Shown here: positions 8,259 through 16,703 of the stretch, in pieces
Position numbering within the stretch: the stretch's first letter is position 1
Layout of the letters: each line of letters opens with the position of its first letter
Assembly (NCBI RefSeq): GCF_000217715.1
Contig: NC_015666.1
Span: 3,112,270-3,176,269, forward strand
DNA length: 64,000 nt
Reading direction: 5' to 3'
Source: Halopiger xanaduensis SH-6
GTDB taxonomy: Archaea > Halobacteriota > Halobacteria > Halobacteriales > Natrialbaceae
Program-made: the position numbers and the translations under genes
Notes under the pieces: generated by a model
The model's database searches: none
The model's input: only the letters and a program-made list of their open reading frames with translations
Told to the model about the DNA's origin: nothing

Positions 8259-9944
8259 ATGGATATGGCGGAGTCTAGCGCGACGATCGGCAGCTGGGAG
8301 CGGCTGTCGCCCGAGGAAACGAGACTGGGGATTCGCCGCGCCGCCCTCGAGATGGGCGAGCTGGTGCGGAGTACGCTCGGGCCGCTGGGCGTCGACAAGA
8401 TGATCGTCCGGCGCATGCAGGACGACCGGCTGCGCGGGTTCGTCACCAACGACGGCGTGGCGATCTTAGAGGAGTTCGAGGGCGAGACCGACCACCCGAT
8501 CGCGAACCAGTTCATCGGCCTCGCGGAGACCCACGAGGACGAGATCGGCGACGGAACGACCACGACGACCCTGCTGGCCAGCGACCTGCTCGCGACGGGG
8601 ATCGACCTGATCGAGGACGGCGTTCCCCCGGTCGCCGTCGTCGAGGGGTTCTCGATCGGCGCCCAGCGGACGCTCGAGGTCTGGGACGACGTCGGGATTC
8701 CCGTTGCGAACACCGGCCAGCCGACGACCCGCGCAGCGTTCGACGAATCGCGACTCGAGCGGATCGCCACCTGCGGGATGACGAACGGCCGCGCGGGCTC
8801 GTGGCCGCTCGAGCGGCTCGGCGACGACGTCGTGGACGCCGTCCTCCGCGCGTGGGAGCCCCGGCGGGGAACCGTCCATCTGGGCTACGTGTCGATCGAG
8901 GCGATTCCGGGCGGCGACGCCGCGGATTCCGAACTGATACGCGGGACGCTGGCGCCCTCCGAGCCGATGGTCGAGGGGACGCTTCCGGTCGACGGCGGCG
9001 TCCTCGTCGTCGACGGCTCGCTCGAGCCCCGGGAGATCCGCGCGTCCTCGGTCACGATCGACGGCGACTCCGCGGGCGAAATCGCCGGACTCGAGAACGA
9101 GGCCGCCCGCATCGCCGCGGCGATCGCTCGGGCCGACCCCGCGGCGGTGTTCGTCGCCGGCGACGTCACCCACGACGTCGGCACCGAACTAGCCCACCGC
9201 GATATCGCGTGCTTCCGCAACGTCAAGGACTCCGACGTCGAGGTCCTCTCGCGAGTTACGGGCGCGACGATCCGCGGCCCCGTCACGCCGACCGCACCCG
9301 CGTCCGTCGCGGAGTGCGGTCGCGGCGCCGTCCGGCTCCGCGAGGCGCAAGGCGACACGACCTGGCTCGAGGTCACAGCGCCCGACGGCGCCGATCCGCG
9401 GAGCGTCGGGCTCGTCGTCCGCGGCGGCACCGAGAGCGCCGCCGACGAGGCGCGACGGCGGATCAAGGTCGGCCTCAACGCGGTTCGCGCCGCGGTCAAA
9501 CGGCCGGTCGCGCTTCCCGGCGGCGGCGCGGCCGAACTCGAGGCGGCCCGGGCCGTCCGGGATCTGGCGCCGAAGTTCGACGGCCGCGAGCAACTCGCGG
9601 TCGACGCGTTCGCCGACGTGCTCGAGTCGATCCCGCGCACGCTCGCGCGGAACGCGGCCCGGGATCCGATCGACGCCGTAACCGAGCTGCGTGCGCGCCA
9701 CGACGCGGGGCACGCGCGGGCGGGCATCGACGCGAACGGCGACCTCGTCGACGACGTCGTCGCGGCCGGGGGCGCGCTCGACGCGCAACTGGTCCGGACG
9801 AGCAGCCTCGCCCGCAGCGTCGAGTTCGCGAACTCGCTGCTCAGGATCGACGGCGTCGTGCGAAACACCGCGCCGCCGTTCGATCCGGAGGACCTGCCGG
9901 GTGCCTCCGGGGCACCCGGTTCCCCCGGTACCCCTGACGCTTAG
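8259..9944 (+). CDS. Divergent thermosome/TCP-1 (group II chaperonin) paralogue, probable ATPase-defective
   Basis: 561 residues covering the whole group II chaperonin: N-terminal equatorial motifs STLGPLGVDKM (38-48), TNDGVAIL (63-70) and DEIGDGTTT (94-102), an intermediate/apical region, and the C-terminal equatorial block VALPGGGAAELE...IPRTLARNAARDPID...LLRIDGVV. Several near-invariant residues differ. The segment that should read like IEDAVKVV is IKVGLNAV, so the aspartate needed for ATP hydrolysis is Val404; RIDD has become RIDG; and the GGM-rich tail is absent. Haloarchaea usually have two or three canonical thermosome subunits; this looks like an extra, specialised one. It could cap or modify a hetero-oligomer. 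Its stop overlaps the stop of the convergent gene by 3 nt. Confidence 0.88.
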   Translation: MDMAESSATIGSWERLSPEETRLGIRRAALEMGELVRSTLGPLGVDKMIVRRMQDDRLRGFVTNDGVAILEEFEGETDHPIANQFIGLAETHEDEIGDGTTTTTLLASDLLATGIDLIEDGVPPVAVVEGFSIGAQRTLEVWDDVGIPVANTGQPTTRAAFDESRLERIATCGMTNGRAGSWPLERLGDDVVDAVLRAWEPRRGTVHLGYVSIEAIPGGDAADSELIRGTLAPSEPMVEGTLPVDGGVLVVDGSLEPREIRASSVTIDGDSAGEIAGLENEAARIAAAIARADPAAVFVAGDVTHDVGTELAHRDIACFRNVKDSDVEVLSRVTGATIRGPVTPTAPASVAECGRGAVRLREAQGDTTWLEVTAPDGADPRSVGLVVRGGTESAADEARRRIKVGLNAVRAAVKRPVALPGGGAAELEAARAVRDLAPKFDGREQLAVDAFADVLESIPRTLARNAARDPIDAVTELRARHDAGHARAGIDANGDLVDDVVAAGGALDAQLVRTSSLARSVEFANSLLRIDGVVRNTAPPFDPEDLPGASGAPGSPGTPDA

Positions 9945-10633
9945 AAGAGAAACGCGGTGGCGACGCCGAGCAGCGTCACCGGCAGCACGCTCAGGACGCT
10001 CTGCTTCTCGCCGATCTCGTACAGTTGCTGGACGACCGGCAGCAGCAGGAAACCGGTCACGATCCAAGTGAGCGCCTTGAGGACGCGGACGGCGTGCATC
10101 TGCGGCATGTCGTAGACGAACGAGTGGGCCGAGAGGGCGAACTCGACGGCCTCCTCGCCGGTTTGGGCGCCCATCGCTGCGGTCGCGCCCTCGGGAACGG
10201 TGATCGTCACGATCACCGCGGCGCCGAGCAGGAAGACCGGCGCGAACAGGACGCTCAGGTAGCCGCCGAACTTGAACGTCTCGACCGCCAGGTCGTGTTT
10301 GTCAGAGAAGTAACCGGCGATAGCGCCGACCAGGCCGAAGTAGAGGAACCACGAGAACGCGACGACGGCCGCCCCGAACACGAGGTTGACGCCGAGCGCG
10401 ATCGGCCAGCCGGGGAAGACGTAGCCCTCGACGACGATGTACGGCTCGCTCAGGTACTCGAACGCGCCGCGGGCGAGCGCGTGGAGCGCGAGTCCGACCA
10501 ACGCCGGCAGCCAGCCGTACCGGCCGACCACGTCGATCATCTCTCCGATGTCGTTCGCCCGGACGAGTTTTCGCCACGGCCTGATCGCCGTCCACTCGTT
10601 CCCGCGAGCGGTAGCGTTCGCGCGACGGCTCAT
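9941..10633 (-). CDS. Yip1-like polytopic membrane protein
   Basis: 230 residues with an ~45-residue cytoplasmic N-terminus and five hydrophobic segments. The pattern (GYVFPGWP..., FKFGGYLSVLFAPVFLLG, ALTWIVTGFLLLPVVQQLYEI) resembles the YIP1-domain membrane proteins of haloarchaea; function unknown. It is transcribed toward the chaperonin-like gene, and the two stop codons overlap. A T-rich TATA-like stretch (minus-strand TTTTTTACC, around 10651-10660) is just upstream of the ATG. Confidence 0.75.
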   Translation of the reverse strand: MSRRANATARGNEWTAIRPWRKLVRANDIGEMIDVVGRYGWLPALVGLALHALARGAFEYLSEPYIVVEGYVFPGWPIALGVNLVFGAAVVAFSWFLYFGLVGAIAGYFSDKHDLAVETFKFGGYLSVLFAPVFLLGAAVIVTITVPEGATAAMGAQTGEEAVEFALSAHSFVYDMPQMHAVRVLKALTWIVTGFLLLPVVQQLYEIGEKQSVLSVLPVTLLGVATAFLF

Positions 10634-10703
10634 ACCCTCACCTGTTTTCGGGCGGTAAAAAAGATGGCGCTCAGAAGCGCTACGACCGACGACTCGGTCG
10701 GAT

Positions 10704-11912
10704 TCACGGCGTCGGCGCCGCTTCCTGTTCTCGCTCGACGAGGTGGGCGATGTTGAGCCCCGTCTCAGTGTCGAACAGGTGCGCCTGCTCGAGATCCAGA
10801 TTCAGGAACACCTCGTCGGCGTCCTGCGGAATCGACTCGGGATCGATGAACGCCTTGCGCTCCGCGACTTCCTCCTCGGGCGCCGTCTCGTCGGTATCCT
10901 CGAGGGCGGCGGCGTCGCCCGAGACGAGCGTGTCGTCGCCCTCGCCCTCGAGTTCGAAGTACAGCAGGTCGCGAGCGCCGAGCGGCTCGATGATGTCGAC
11001 GGACGCGGCGATGTCGCCCGCGTCGCCGGTCCGGCTCACGGTGATGTGTTCGGGGCGGACGCCGAGCTTCAGGTCCGTGCTTCCGGCGGTCTCGATTTGT
11101 TCTGCGTGTTCGGGGTCGAGCGGAATGTCGACGTCGCCGGTGAGTCGGCCGCCGTTCTCGGCGGGTTCGTACCGGACGTTGAAGATGTTCATCGACGGGC
11201 TGCCGATGAACTGCGCGACGAACAGGTTCCGCGGATCGTTGTAGACTTCCCGTGGCGTGCCGACCTGCTGGAGTTCGCCGTGGTTGAGTATTGCGATCCG
11301 GTCGGACATCGTCATCGCCTCCTCCTGGTCGTGGGTGACGTAGATCGTCGTCGTGTCGAGTTCCTGCTGGATCCGCTGGAGCTCGGTCCGCATGTGCTTG
11401 CGGAGTTTCGCGTCGAGGTTCGAGAGCGGCTCGTCGAAGAGGAAGACGGCGGGCTCGCGAACGATGGCGCGGCCGGTCGCGACGCGCTGTTGCTGGCCGC
11501 CCGAGAGCTGTTTGGGCCGGTCGTCGAGCAGTTCCGGAATGCCCATCAGCTCGGCCGCGTCCTCGACGCGCTCGTAGATCTCCTCCTCGGGGAGGCTGGT
11601 CGAACGCTTGAGGCCGAACGCCATGTTCTCGCGAACGCTCAGATGGGGGTACAGCGCGTAGCTCTGGAAGACCATCGCGATGTCGCGGTGGCGCGGGGGC
11701 AGGAGGTTGACCCGCTCGCCGCCGATCGAGATCGTTCCGTCAGTGATGTCCTCGAGGCCGGCGACCATCCGGAGCAGCGTCGACTTCCCGGAGCCGCTCG
11801 GGCCGACGAGCGTGAGGAACTCGCCGCTTTCGATCGTCAGGTTGAAGTCTTCGACGGCGAGGATATCGCCGTCGTACACCTTCGTGACGTCCTCGAACTC
11901 GATCGAACTCAT
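10704..11912 (-). CDS. CUT1 ABC transporter ATPase, MalK/UgpC type
   Basis: 402 residues. Walker A GPSGSGKST is at 37-45, the Q-loop FQSYALYP at 82-89, signature LSGGQQQR at 136-143 and Walker B VFLFDE at 156-161. The H-loop THDQEEA follows, and then a C-terminal TOBE/MalK regulatory domain (~240-402) with an acidic insertion. TOBE-bearing ATPases energise CUT1 sugar importers and one can serve several permeases, so it fits the transporter at 4264-7722 despite the intervening genes. It is divergent from the sugar isomerase-like gene. TATA at 11937-11945, about 28 nt before the ATG. Confidence 0.93.
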   Translation of the reverse strand: MSSIEFEDVTKVYDGDILAVEDFNLTIESGEFLTLVGPSGSGKSTLLRMVAGLEDITDGTISIGGERVNLLPPRHRDIAMVFQSYALYPHLSVRENMAFGLKRSTSLPEEEIYERVEDAAELMGIPELLDDRPKQLSGGQQQRVATGRAIVREPAVFLFDEPLSNLDAKLRKHMRTELQRIQQELDTTTIYVTHDQEEAMTMSDRIAILNHGELQQVGTPREVYNDPRNLFVAQFIGSPSMNIFNVRYEPAENGGRLTGDVDIPLDPEHAEQIETAGSTDLKLGVRPEHITVSRTGDAGDIAASVDIIEPLGARDLLYFELEGEGDDTLVSGDAAALEDTDETAPEEEVAERKAFIDPESIPQDADEVFLNLDLEQAHLFDTETGLNIAHLVEREQEAAPTP

Positions 11913-11936
11913 ACCCGTTGCCTACGAAACCTATCG

Positions 11937-11945
11937 TTAATATTC
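11937..11945 (-). promoter_or_regulatory. TATA box of the malK-like gene
   Basis: Minus-strand GAATATTAA 25-33 nt upstream of the ATG at 11912. Confidence 0.55.
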
Positions 11946-12074
11946 TTTGGGAGGTGTTCGCGTGTGACTCGATATCGGGCCGGGTTCGCGCTCGAGGAGC
12001 CGCTCGATCTGTCGGCCGGAGATCGCCCCGATATATACACTTATGTGACAGGCCGACGCACGGTTGAAACGGAT

Positions 12075-13043
12075 ATGAAAGTCGGCGTACTCACGGCCCC
12101 GCTCGACGATCAGCCCCTCGATGAGGCGCTCGAGTACCTCGCGGGAATCGGCGTCGAAGCCGTCGAACTGGGATGTGGCGGCTTCACCGGCGACGGCCAC
12201 CTCAGCACGGACACCCACCTCGACGACGAGGACGCCCGGGTCGAAGTGCTCGAGGCGGTCGAGAAATACGACATGGAGATCAGCGCGCTCGCGACGCACA
12301 ACAACCCGCTCCACCCGGACGACGAGCGCGCCGCCGAGGACGACCAGCAGCTCCGCGACGCGATCGAGCTCGCCGGCCAACTCGGCGTCGACGCGATCAC
12401 TTGCTTCTCCGGGCTGCCCGGCGGCAGCCCGAACGACGAGACGCCCAACTGGATCACGGCCCCCTGGCCGAGCGAGCACCTCGAGGCGCTCGAGTACCAG
12501 TGGGACGTCGCGATCGACTACTGGAGCGAGATCAACGACCTCGCGGACGAGCACGACGTCGATATCGGGATCGAGATGCACCCGAACATGCTCGTCTACG
12601 AACCCCAGGGCATGTTGAAACTCCGCGAGGAAACCGGCGAGCGCATCGGCGCGAACTTCGATCCCTCGCACCTCTACTGGCAGGGGATCGACGTCACCGA
12701 GGCGATCCGCCTGCTCGGCGAGGAGGACGCCATCCACCACTTCCACGCGAAGGACACGAAGGTCTACGACGCCAACGCCCGCGAAAAAGGCGTGCTCGAC
12801 ACGGCGCCGTACACCGACGAGCCCGACCGCTCGTGGCTGTTCCGCTCGATCGGCTACGGCCACGACGAATCCCACTGGAAGGACGTCGTCTCGACGCTCC
12901 GGATGGTCGACTACGACGGCGCGCTCTCGATCGAACATGAGGACTCGCTGACCAGCGGCCGCGAAGGGCTCGAGAAGGCCGTCGACGTCCTCTCGCGGGC
13001 GGTCTTCGAGACGTCGCCGGGCGAGGCCTACTGGGCGGAGTAA
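12075..13043 (+). CDS. Sugar phosphate isomerase/epimerase-like TIM barrel (xylose isomerase-like)
   Basis: 322 residues from ATG 12075; the longer open frame running back to 10743 is antisense to malK and is rejected. AP-endonuclease-2/xylose-isomerase-like TIM barrel with the expected divalent-metal ligands: Glu in IGIEMHP, Asp/His in ANFDPSH, His in HFHAKDTK and the C-terminal Glu in SIEHED. Members isomerise or epimerise sugars, inosose or hydroxypyruvate. Its neighbour downstream is a Gfo/Idh/MocA dehydrogenase, a frequent pairing in inositol or keto-sugar pathways. AT-rich TATA candidates at 12031-12045 precede it; substrate unknown. Confidence 0.85.
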   Translation: MKVGVLTAPLDDQPLDEALEYLAGIGVEAVELGCGGFTGDGHLSTDTHLDDEDARVEVLEAVEKYDMEISALATHNNPLHPDDERAAEDDQQLRDAIELAGQLGVDAITCFSGLPGGSPNDETPNWITAPWPSEHLEALEYQWDVAIDYWSEINDLADEHDVDIGIEMHPNMLVYEPQGMLKLREETGERIGANFDPSHLYWQGIDVTEAIRLLGEEDAIHHFHAKDTKVYDANAREKGVLDTAPYTDEPDRSWLFRSIGYGHDESHWKDVVSTLRMVDYDGALSIEHEDSLTSGREGLEKAVDVLSRAVFETSPGEAYWAE

Positions 13044-13178
13044 CGGCGCTCCCCTATCATCGGCGGACGGACCCGTCGATCCGACCGATCCGGCCCGACG
13101 GGTGGAGATACCCGGCTGCGACACTGACGCGGACCCGACCTATATCCGTGCGCCCGACATATCGGCGATCGATACCGT

Positions 13179-14267
13179 ATGACGTACGACGTAATCCAGG
13201 TCGGGACCGGCGGCCAGGGCGAACGATGGTGCAAACAATACCTCCCGCCGAACGTCGAGGACGGGCTGATCGACGTCGTGGCCGCAGTCGACACGAACGA
13301 AGCGGCCCTCGAGAACGCGAAAGACGGCCTCGGGCTGAGCGGCGAGCAGTGTTACACCGACGCCGCGACGGCGTTTGCGGTACACGACGCCGACTGTTGT
13401 ACCGTCGTCGTCCCGCCGCAGTACCACGAAGACGTCGTCGACGAGGCGCTGGCCCACGACCTGCACATTCTCTCGGAGAAGCCGATCGCCGACACGCTGG
13501 ACGCGTCGGTTCGCATCGCGGAGAAGGTCGACCGCGCCGACAAGAAGATGGGCGTCACGATGAGCCACCGGTTCGACCGGGACAAGACGACGCTCCGACG
13601 GGAACTGCGATCGGGCGAGTACGGCTCGCTGGACTACCTGATGCTTCGATTTACCTGTAACTGCCGCTCGTACGGCAGTTGGGGCGCGTTTCGCCACGAC
13701 ATCGAGGATCCCCTGCTGATCGAGGGCGGCGTCCACCACCTCGATATCCTCGCGGACCTCGCCGACGCCCGCTGCGAGACGCTGTACGCACAGACGTGGC
13801 TGCCGGAGTGGGGCGAGTACGGCGGCGACGCGCAGGCGCTGATCAACCTGACCTTCGAAGACGGCACTCGCGCCGTCTACGAGGGCGCGAAAACCAACGC
13901 CGCCGCGCTCAACGGCTGGGGCAACGAGTACGTCCGCGCCGAGTGTCGCGACGCGACGCTCGAACTCGACGGCCGGCAGCTCGAGCGGTATCCCTACGAT
14001 CCGGACGCCGAACCCCAGCTCGGCGAGGGTGTCGACGAAACCGATGCCGAGCGGGTTCCGCTGCTCGAGGGAGAGAAGTGGGCGAACACCCTGCTCGTCG
14101 AGCGGTTCGTCGAGTGGCTCGACGGCGGCGAACCGATGGCGACGAACGTGCGGGAGAACCTCCAGTCGATGGCGCTCGTCGAAGCGGCGATCCGGAGCAG
14201 CGAGACCGGCGAACCCGTCGCCGTCCAGGAACTGCTGACGGACGCCGTCGAATCCGTTTCGGTGTGA
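13179..14267 (+). CDS. Gfo/Idh/MocA family NAD(P)-dependent sugar dehydrogenase
   Basis: 362 residues. The N-terminal Rossmann fold starts GTGGQGERW (residues 9-17), the active-site motif is EKPIADT, and the C-terminal alpha/beta domain contains GGVHHLDIL with the catalytic His. The family oxidises or reduces sugars, inositols or sugar acids. It differs clearly from the xylose dehydrogenase XacA as I recall that sequence, so I do not assign that role. The gene follows the TIM-barrel isomerase by 135 nt and has its own TATA-like CCTATATC near 13139-13147. A keto-sugar or inositol route is one possibility. Confidence 0.85.
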   Translation: MTYDVIQVGTGGQGERWCKQYLPPNVEDGLIDVVAAVDTNEAALENAKDGLGLSGEQCYTDAATAFAVHDADCCTVVVPPQYHEDVVDEALAHDLHILSEKPIADTLDASVRIAEKVDRADKKMGVTMSHRFDRDKTTLRRELRSGEYGSLDYLMLRFTCNCRSYGSWGAFRHDIEDPLLIEGGVHHLDILADLADARCETLYAQTWLPEWGEYGGDAQALINLTFEDGTRAVYEGAKTNAAALNGWGNEYVRAECRDATLELDGRQLERYPYDPDAEPQLGEGVDETDAERVPLLEGEKWANTLLVERFVEWLDGGEPMATNVRENLQSMALVEAAIRSSETGEPVAVQELLTDAVESVSV

Positions 14268-14974
14268 TTGGATCGAGGATTCCCCGGTTCGTCGACTGCG
14301 CCCGTCTCGAGTACGCGTCTCGGCTGCGACGACACTGTTACTGACGGCAATCAGTATTTGTGATCGCGCCGTAACCGGTCGCGGACGCGCGAGTGCCGCC
14401 GAAATCACTGCATACCGATTCGATCCCTACTGGAGGCCGGTTCTGTTCCTAAAAACATTATTATCAATGAGAGAACGACGTGTGGTAAACATGAACTAGC
14501 ATCGAAACGGTCGGTCGACGGTCGTTCGCCCCCTCCTCGCTTCCCGACCTGAAACTGTCGAAGAACGGCATCAGAGCGACGAAGAACCGACTACTCGTCC
14601 GTAGTGACGATCGTCGAAACGCCCGACGACGGACGGCCGCGGCAAATAAATTACAGCCGTATGGCTGTAATCGTACGTCGCGGGACGAGTCCCGTGCACT
14701 GGCATCTACCAGCCGGTAATACGGCCGACGAGCGGTATCGGCGATCGACGGTGGAGGTCAAATCTAAGATTACGCACAGTAAACGCCGTTTAGTATGAGT
14801 ACATCGCATTCTGTATGTTGAAGCTGCGCTCGTGCTACAGTCCATGGGCGGCGAGCGAGCGATCCGATCCGTTCGCCGTTCGTTTTTCGCTTCCGCCCCG
14901 ACCGACGACCGGCGATCACCTCGACGGGCCCGATTTCTCCGCTATACAATCGCGTTCTGTGTAGGCGGAGGATC
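14268..14974. other. 707-nt intergenic region with an orphan promoter-like segment and two palindromes
   Basis: No convincing gene. Around 14453-14495 an AT-rich element (ACATTATTATCAATGAG) is followed at promoter spacing by ATG AAC TAG, a two-codon frame. Palindromes occur at 14651-14670 and 14681-14694. The short frames at 14604-14798 (+) and 14651-14845 (-) overlap these palindromes, lack recognisable content and are not called. Confidence 0.5.
14651..14670. repeat. Perfect 8-bp inverted repeat with 4-nt centre
   Basis: TTACAGCC, then GTAT, then GGCTGTAA. The size and symmetry are those of a dimeric-regulator operator, or a short hairpin if transcribed. It is followed 10 nt later by a second palindrome, CGGGAC-GA-GTCCCG (14681-14694). 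Confidence 0.6.
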
Positions 14975-16423
14975 TTAGAAGCTGTCGTAAACAGTCTTTT
15001 CGATGGTGTAGAAGTCGATGCCCGCGTCGCCCTGCTCGCGCCAGGTCTCGCTCGAGGAGTTCTTGACGCCGCCGAAGGGAACGTGCAGTTCGAGGCCAGA
15101 GGTTTTCTCGTTGACCTTCGCGACGCCGGCTTCGATCTCGCGGACGAAGCGTTCGGCCTCGGAGTGGTCGTCGGTGACGATGCTGGCCGAGAGGCCGTAC
15201 TGGACGTCGTTGGCGACCGCGAGCGCCTCGTCGAACTCCTCGACTTCGAGCACGGTCAGGACCGGACCGAAGACCTCCTCCTGAGCGATGCGGTAGTCGT
15301 TCTCGACGCCGGTGAAGACCGTGGGCTCGACGAAGTGACCGTCGCCGAAGCGGTCGCCCTCGGGCTGGCCGCCCCCCGTCTCGAGGGTAGCGCCTTCGTT
15401 CTCGGCGATCTCGATATAGTCGAGCGTGCCCTCGAGTTCGTCTTCGCTTACCTGCGGACCCATGTCGTACTCGTCGCCGGGGCCGATCTCGATGGCCTCG
15501 GCTTCGGCGACGACGGCGTCGACGAACTCGTCGTAGACGTCCGTGTGGACGACCGCCCGCGAGCAGGCGGTACACGACTGCCCGGTCGTTCCGAACGCGC
15601 CGCCGGCGACGATTTCGGCGGCCGTTTCGACGTCGGCACTGTCGGAGACGACGGTCGGGTTCTTACCGCCGAGTTCGGTCTGAACGCGCTTGGCGTCGTC
15701 GGTCGCCTGGTCGTAGACCAGCTGCCCGACCTGGCCGGAGCCGGTGAAGGAGACGGCGTCGACGTCATCGTGGGCGACGACCGCGTTCCCGGCGGTAGCG
15801 CCGAATCCGGTGACGACGTTCGCGACGCCGTCGGGGATACCGGCCTCGTCGAGGGCCTCGAAGAGCTCCAGCGCGACGGCCGGGGCGACCTCCGCGGGTT
15901 TGAGCACGAGGGTGTTACCGGTCGCGAGCGCGGGTGCGATCTTCCAGGCCGGGATGGCGATCGGGTAGTTCCACGGAGTGATGAGGCCGGCGACGCCGAC
16001 CGGTCCGCGGACCGTGTAGAGGGTCGTTTGCGGGCCGCTGGCGCTTTTGACCGTCCCCCCGAGGTCGCGGGTCTTCTCGGCGTAGTAGTAGAAGATGTCG
16101 ATCGCGCGCTGCACTTCGCCGCTGGCCTCGGCGTGGGCCTTGCCCTCTTCGCGCGTGAGGAGAGTCGTCAGCTCTTGTTTGCGGCCCTCGAGGATCGACG
16201 CCGTCTCGCGCAGGATCGCACCGCGATCGGGTGCGGGCGTATTTGCCCACTCGTCCTGTGCGGCGGCGGCCGCCTCGACGGCCGCGTCGGCGTCTGCGGC
16301 GCTCGATCGCTCGTACTCGGCGACGACGTCGGTCGGTGCGGCGGGGTTCGTCGTTTCGAACGTCTCGCCGGTTTCCGACTCCGTCCACTGCCCGTCGACG
16401 TAGTTGTGGTACCGCTCAGCCAT
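14975..16423 (-). CDS. Aldehyde dehydrogenase, probable 2-oxoglutarate semialdehyde (2,5-dioxopentanoate) dehydrogenase
   Basis: 482 residues from ATG 16423; the frame extends upstream to 16633, but the extension lacks homology-like content. ALDH motifs: oxyanion Asn in PWNYP (~150-154), NAD-binding FTGSGQVG (226-233), general base Glu250 in TELGGKNP and catalytic Cys284 in TGQSCTACSR. The last motif is characteristic of alpha-ketoglutarate semialdehyde dehydrogenases (XacF of Haloferax), which make 2-oxoglutarate in the final step of oxidative pentose degradation. The FAH-type dehydratase at 18769 would supply its substrate. Divergent from the binding-protein gene at 16704, so the ~280-bp region between them is shared regulatory DNA. 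Confidence 0.87.
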   Translation of the reverse strand: MAERYHNYVDGQWTESETGETFETTNPAAPTDVVAEYERSSAADADAAVEAAAAAQDEWANTPAPDRGAILRETASILEGRKQELTTLLTREEGKAHAEASGEVQRAIDIFYYYAEKTRDLGGTVKSASGPQTTLYTVRGPVGVAGLITPWNYPIAIPAWKIAPALATGNTLVLKPAEVAPAVALELFEALDEAGIPDGVANVVTGFGATAGNAVVAHDDVDAVSFTGSGQVGQLVYDQATDDAKRVQTELGGKNPTVVSDSADVETAAEIVAGGAFGTTGQSCTACSRAVVHTDVYDEFVDAVVAEAEAIEIGPGDEYDMGPQVSEDELEGTLDYIEIAENEGATLETGGGQPEGDRFGDGHFVEPTVFTGVENDYRIAQEEVFGPVLTVLEVEEFDEALAVANDVQYGLSASIVTDDHSEAERFVREIEAGVAKVNEKTSGLELHVPFGGVKNSSSETWREQGDAGIDFYTIEKTVYDSF

Positions 16424-16670
16424 GGATAGACTACGGCGGGGACGGTATACGATTCTTGTGATTCGGCGACTGTCCCAACCGACATTGACGGATCTTCGGC
16501 TCGAGGCTCTCGCCGGATCCGCTCGTTTCTCGTATCGGTTTCCGACGAGACACTGCTCTGGAAGCGCGACTACCATCCCCGATCTCCCGACGGCGTGCTC
16601 CCAGATTGGGACGAGATTCCCGAGCGAGATCATTCAGTTCCGTCGGGGTAGACATAACAAAACCCGAATG

Positions 16671-16677
16671 CTTTATC
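16671..16677 (+). promoter_or_regulatory. TATA box of the family-5 binding-protein gene
   Basis: CTTTATC centred ~30 nt before the ATG at 16704; leaderless spacing. Confidence 0.55.
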
Positions 16678-16703
16678 ATTGATGACTAGGGAATGGTATG
16701 TAG

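Noticed and set aside
10743-12074. 444-codon N-terminal extension of the TIM-barrel gene
   Set aside because: Antisense to the MalK-type ATPase; the conserved barrel begins at ATG 12075, right after TATA-like sequence.
13179-14267. Assignment of the Gfo/Idh/MocA protein as xylose dehydrogenase XacA
   Set aside because: N-terminal and active-site sequence differ clearly from XacA as I remember it; only the family is supported.
14604-14845. Overlapping 64-codon frames on both strands
   Set aside because: Both are built on the palindromes of this gap; no evidence of translation.
15083-16429. 448-codon plus-strand frame across the aldehyde dehydrogenase
   Set aside because: Shadow of a recognisable ALDH on the other strand.
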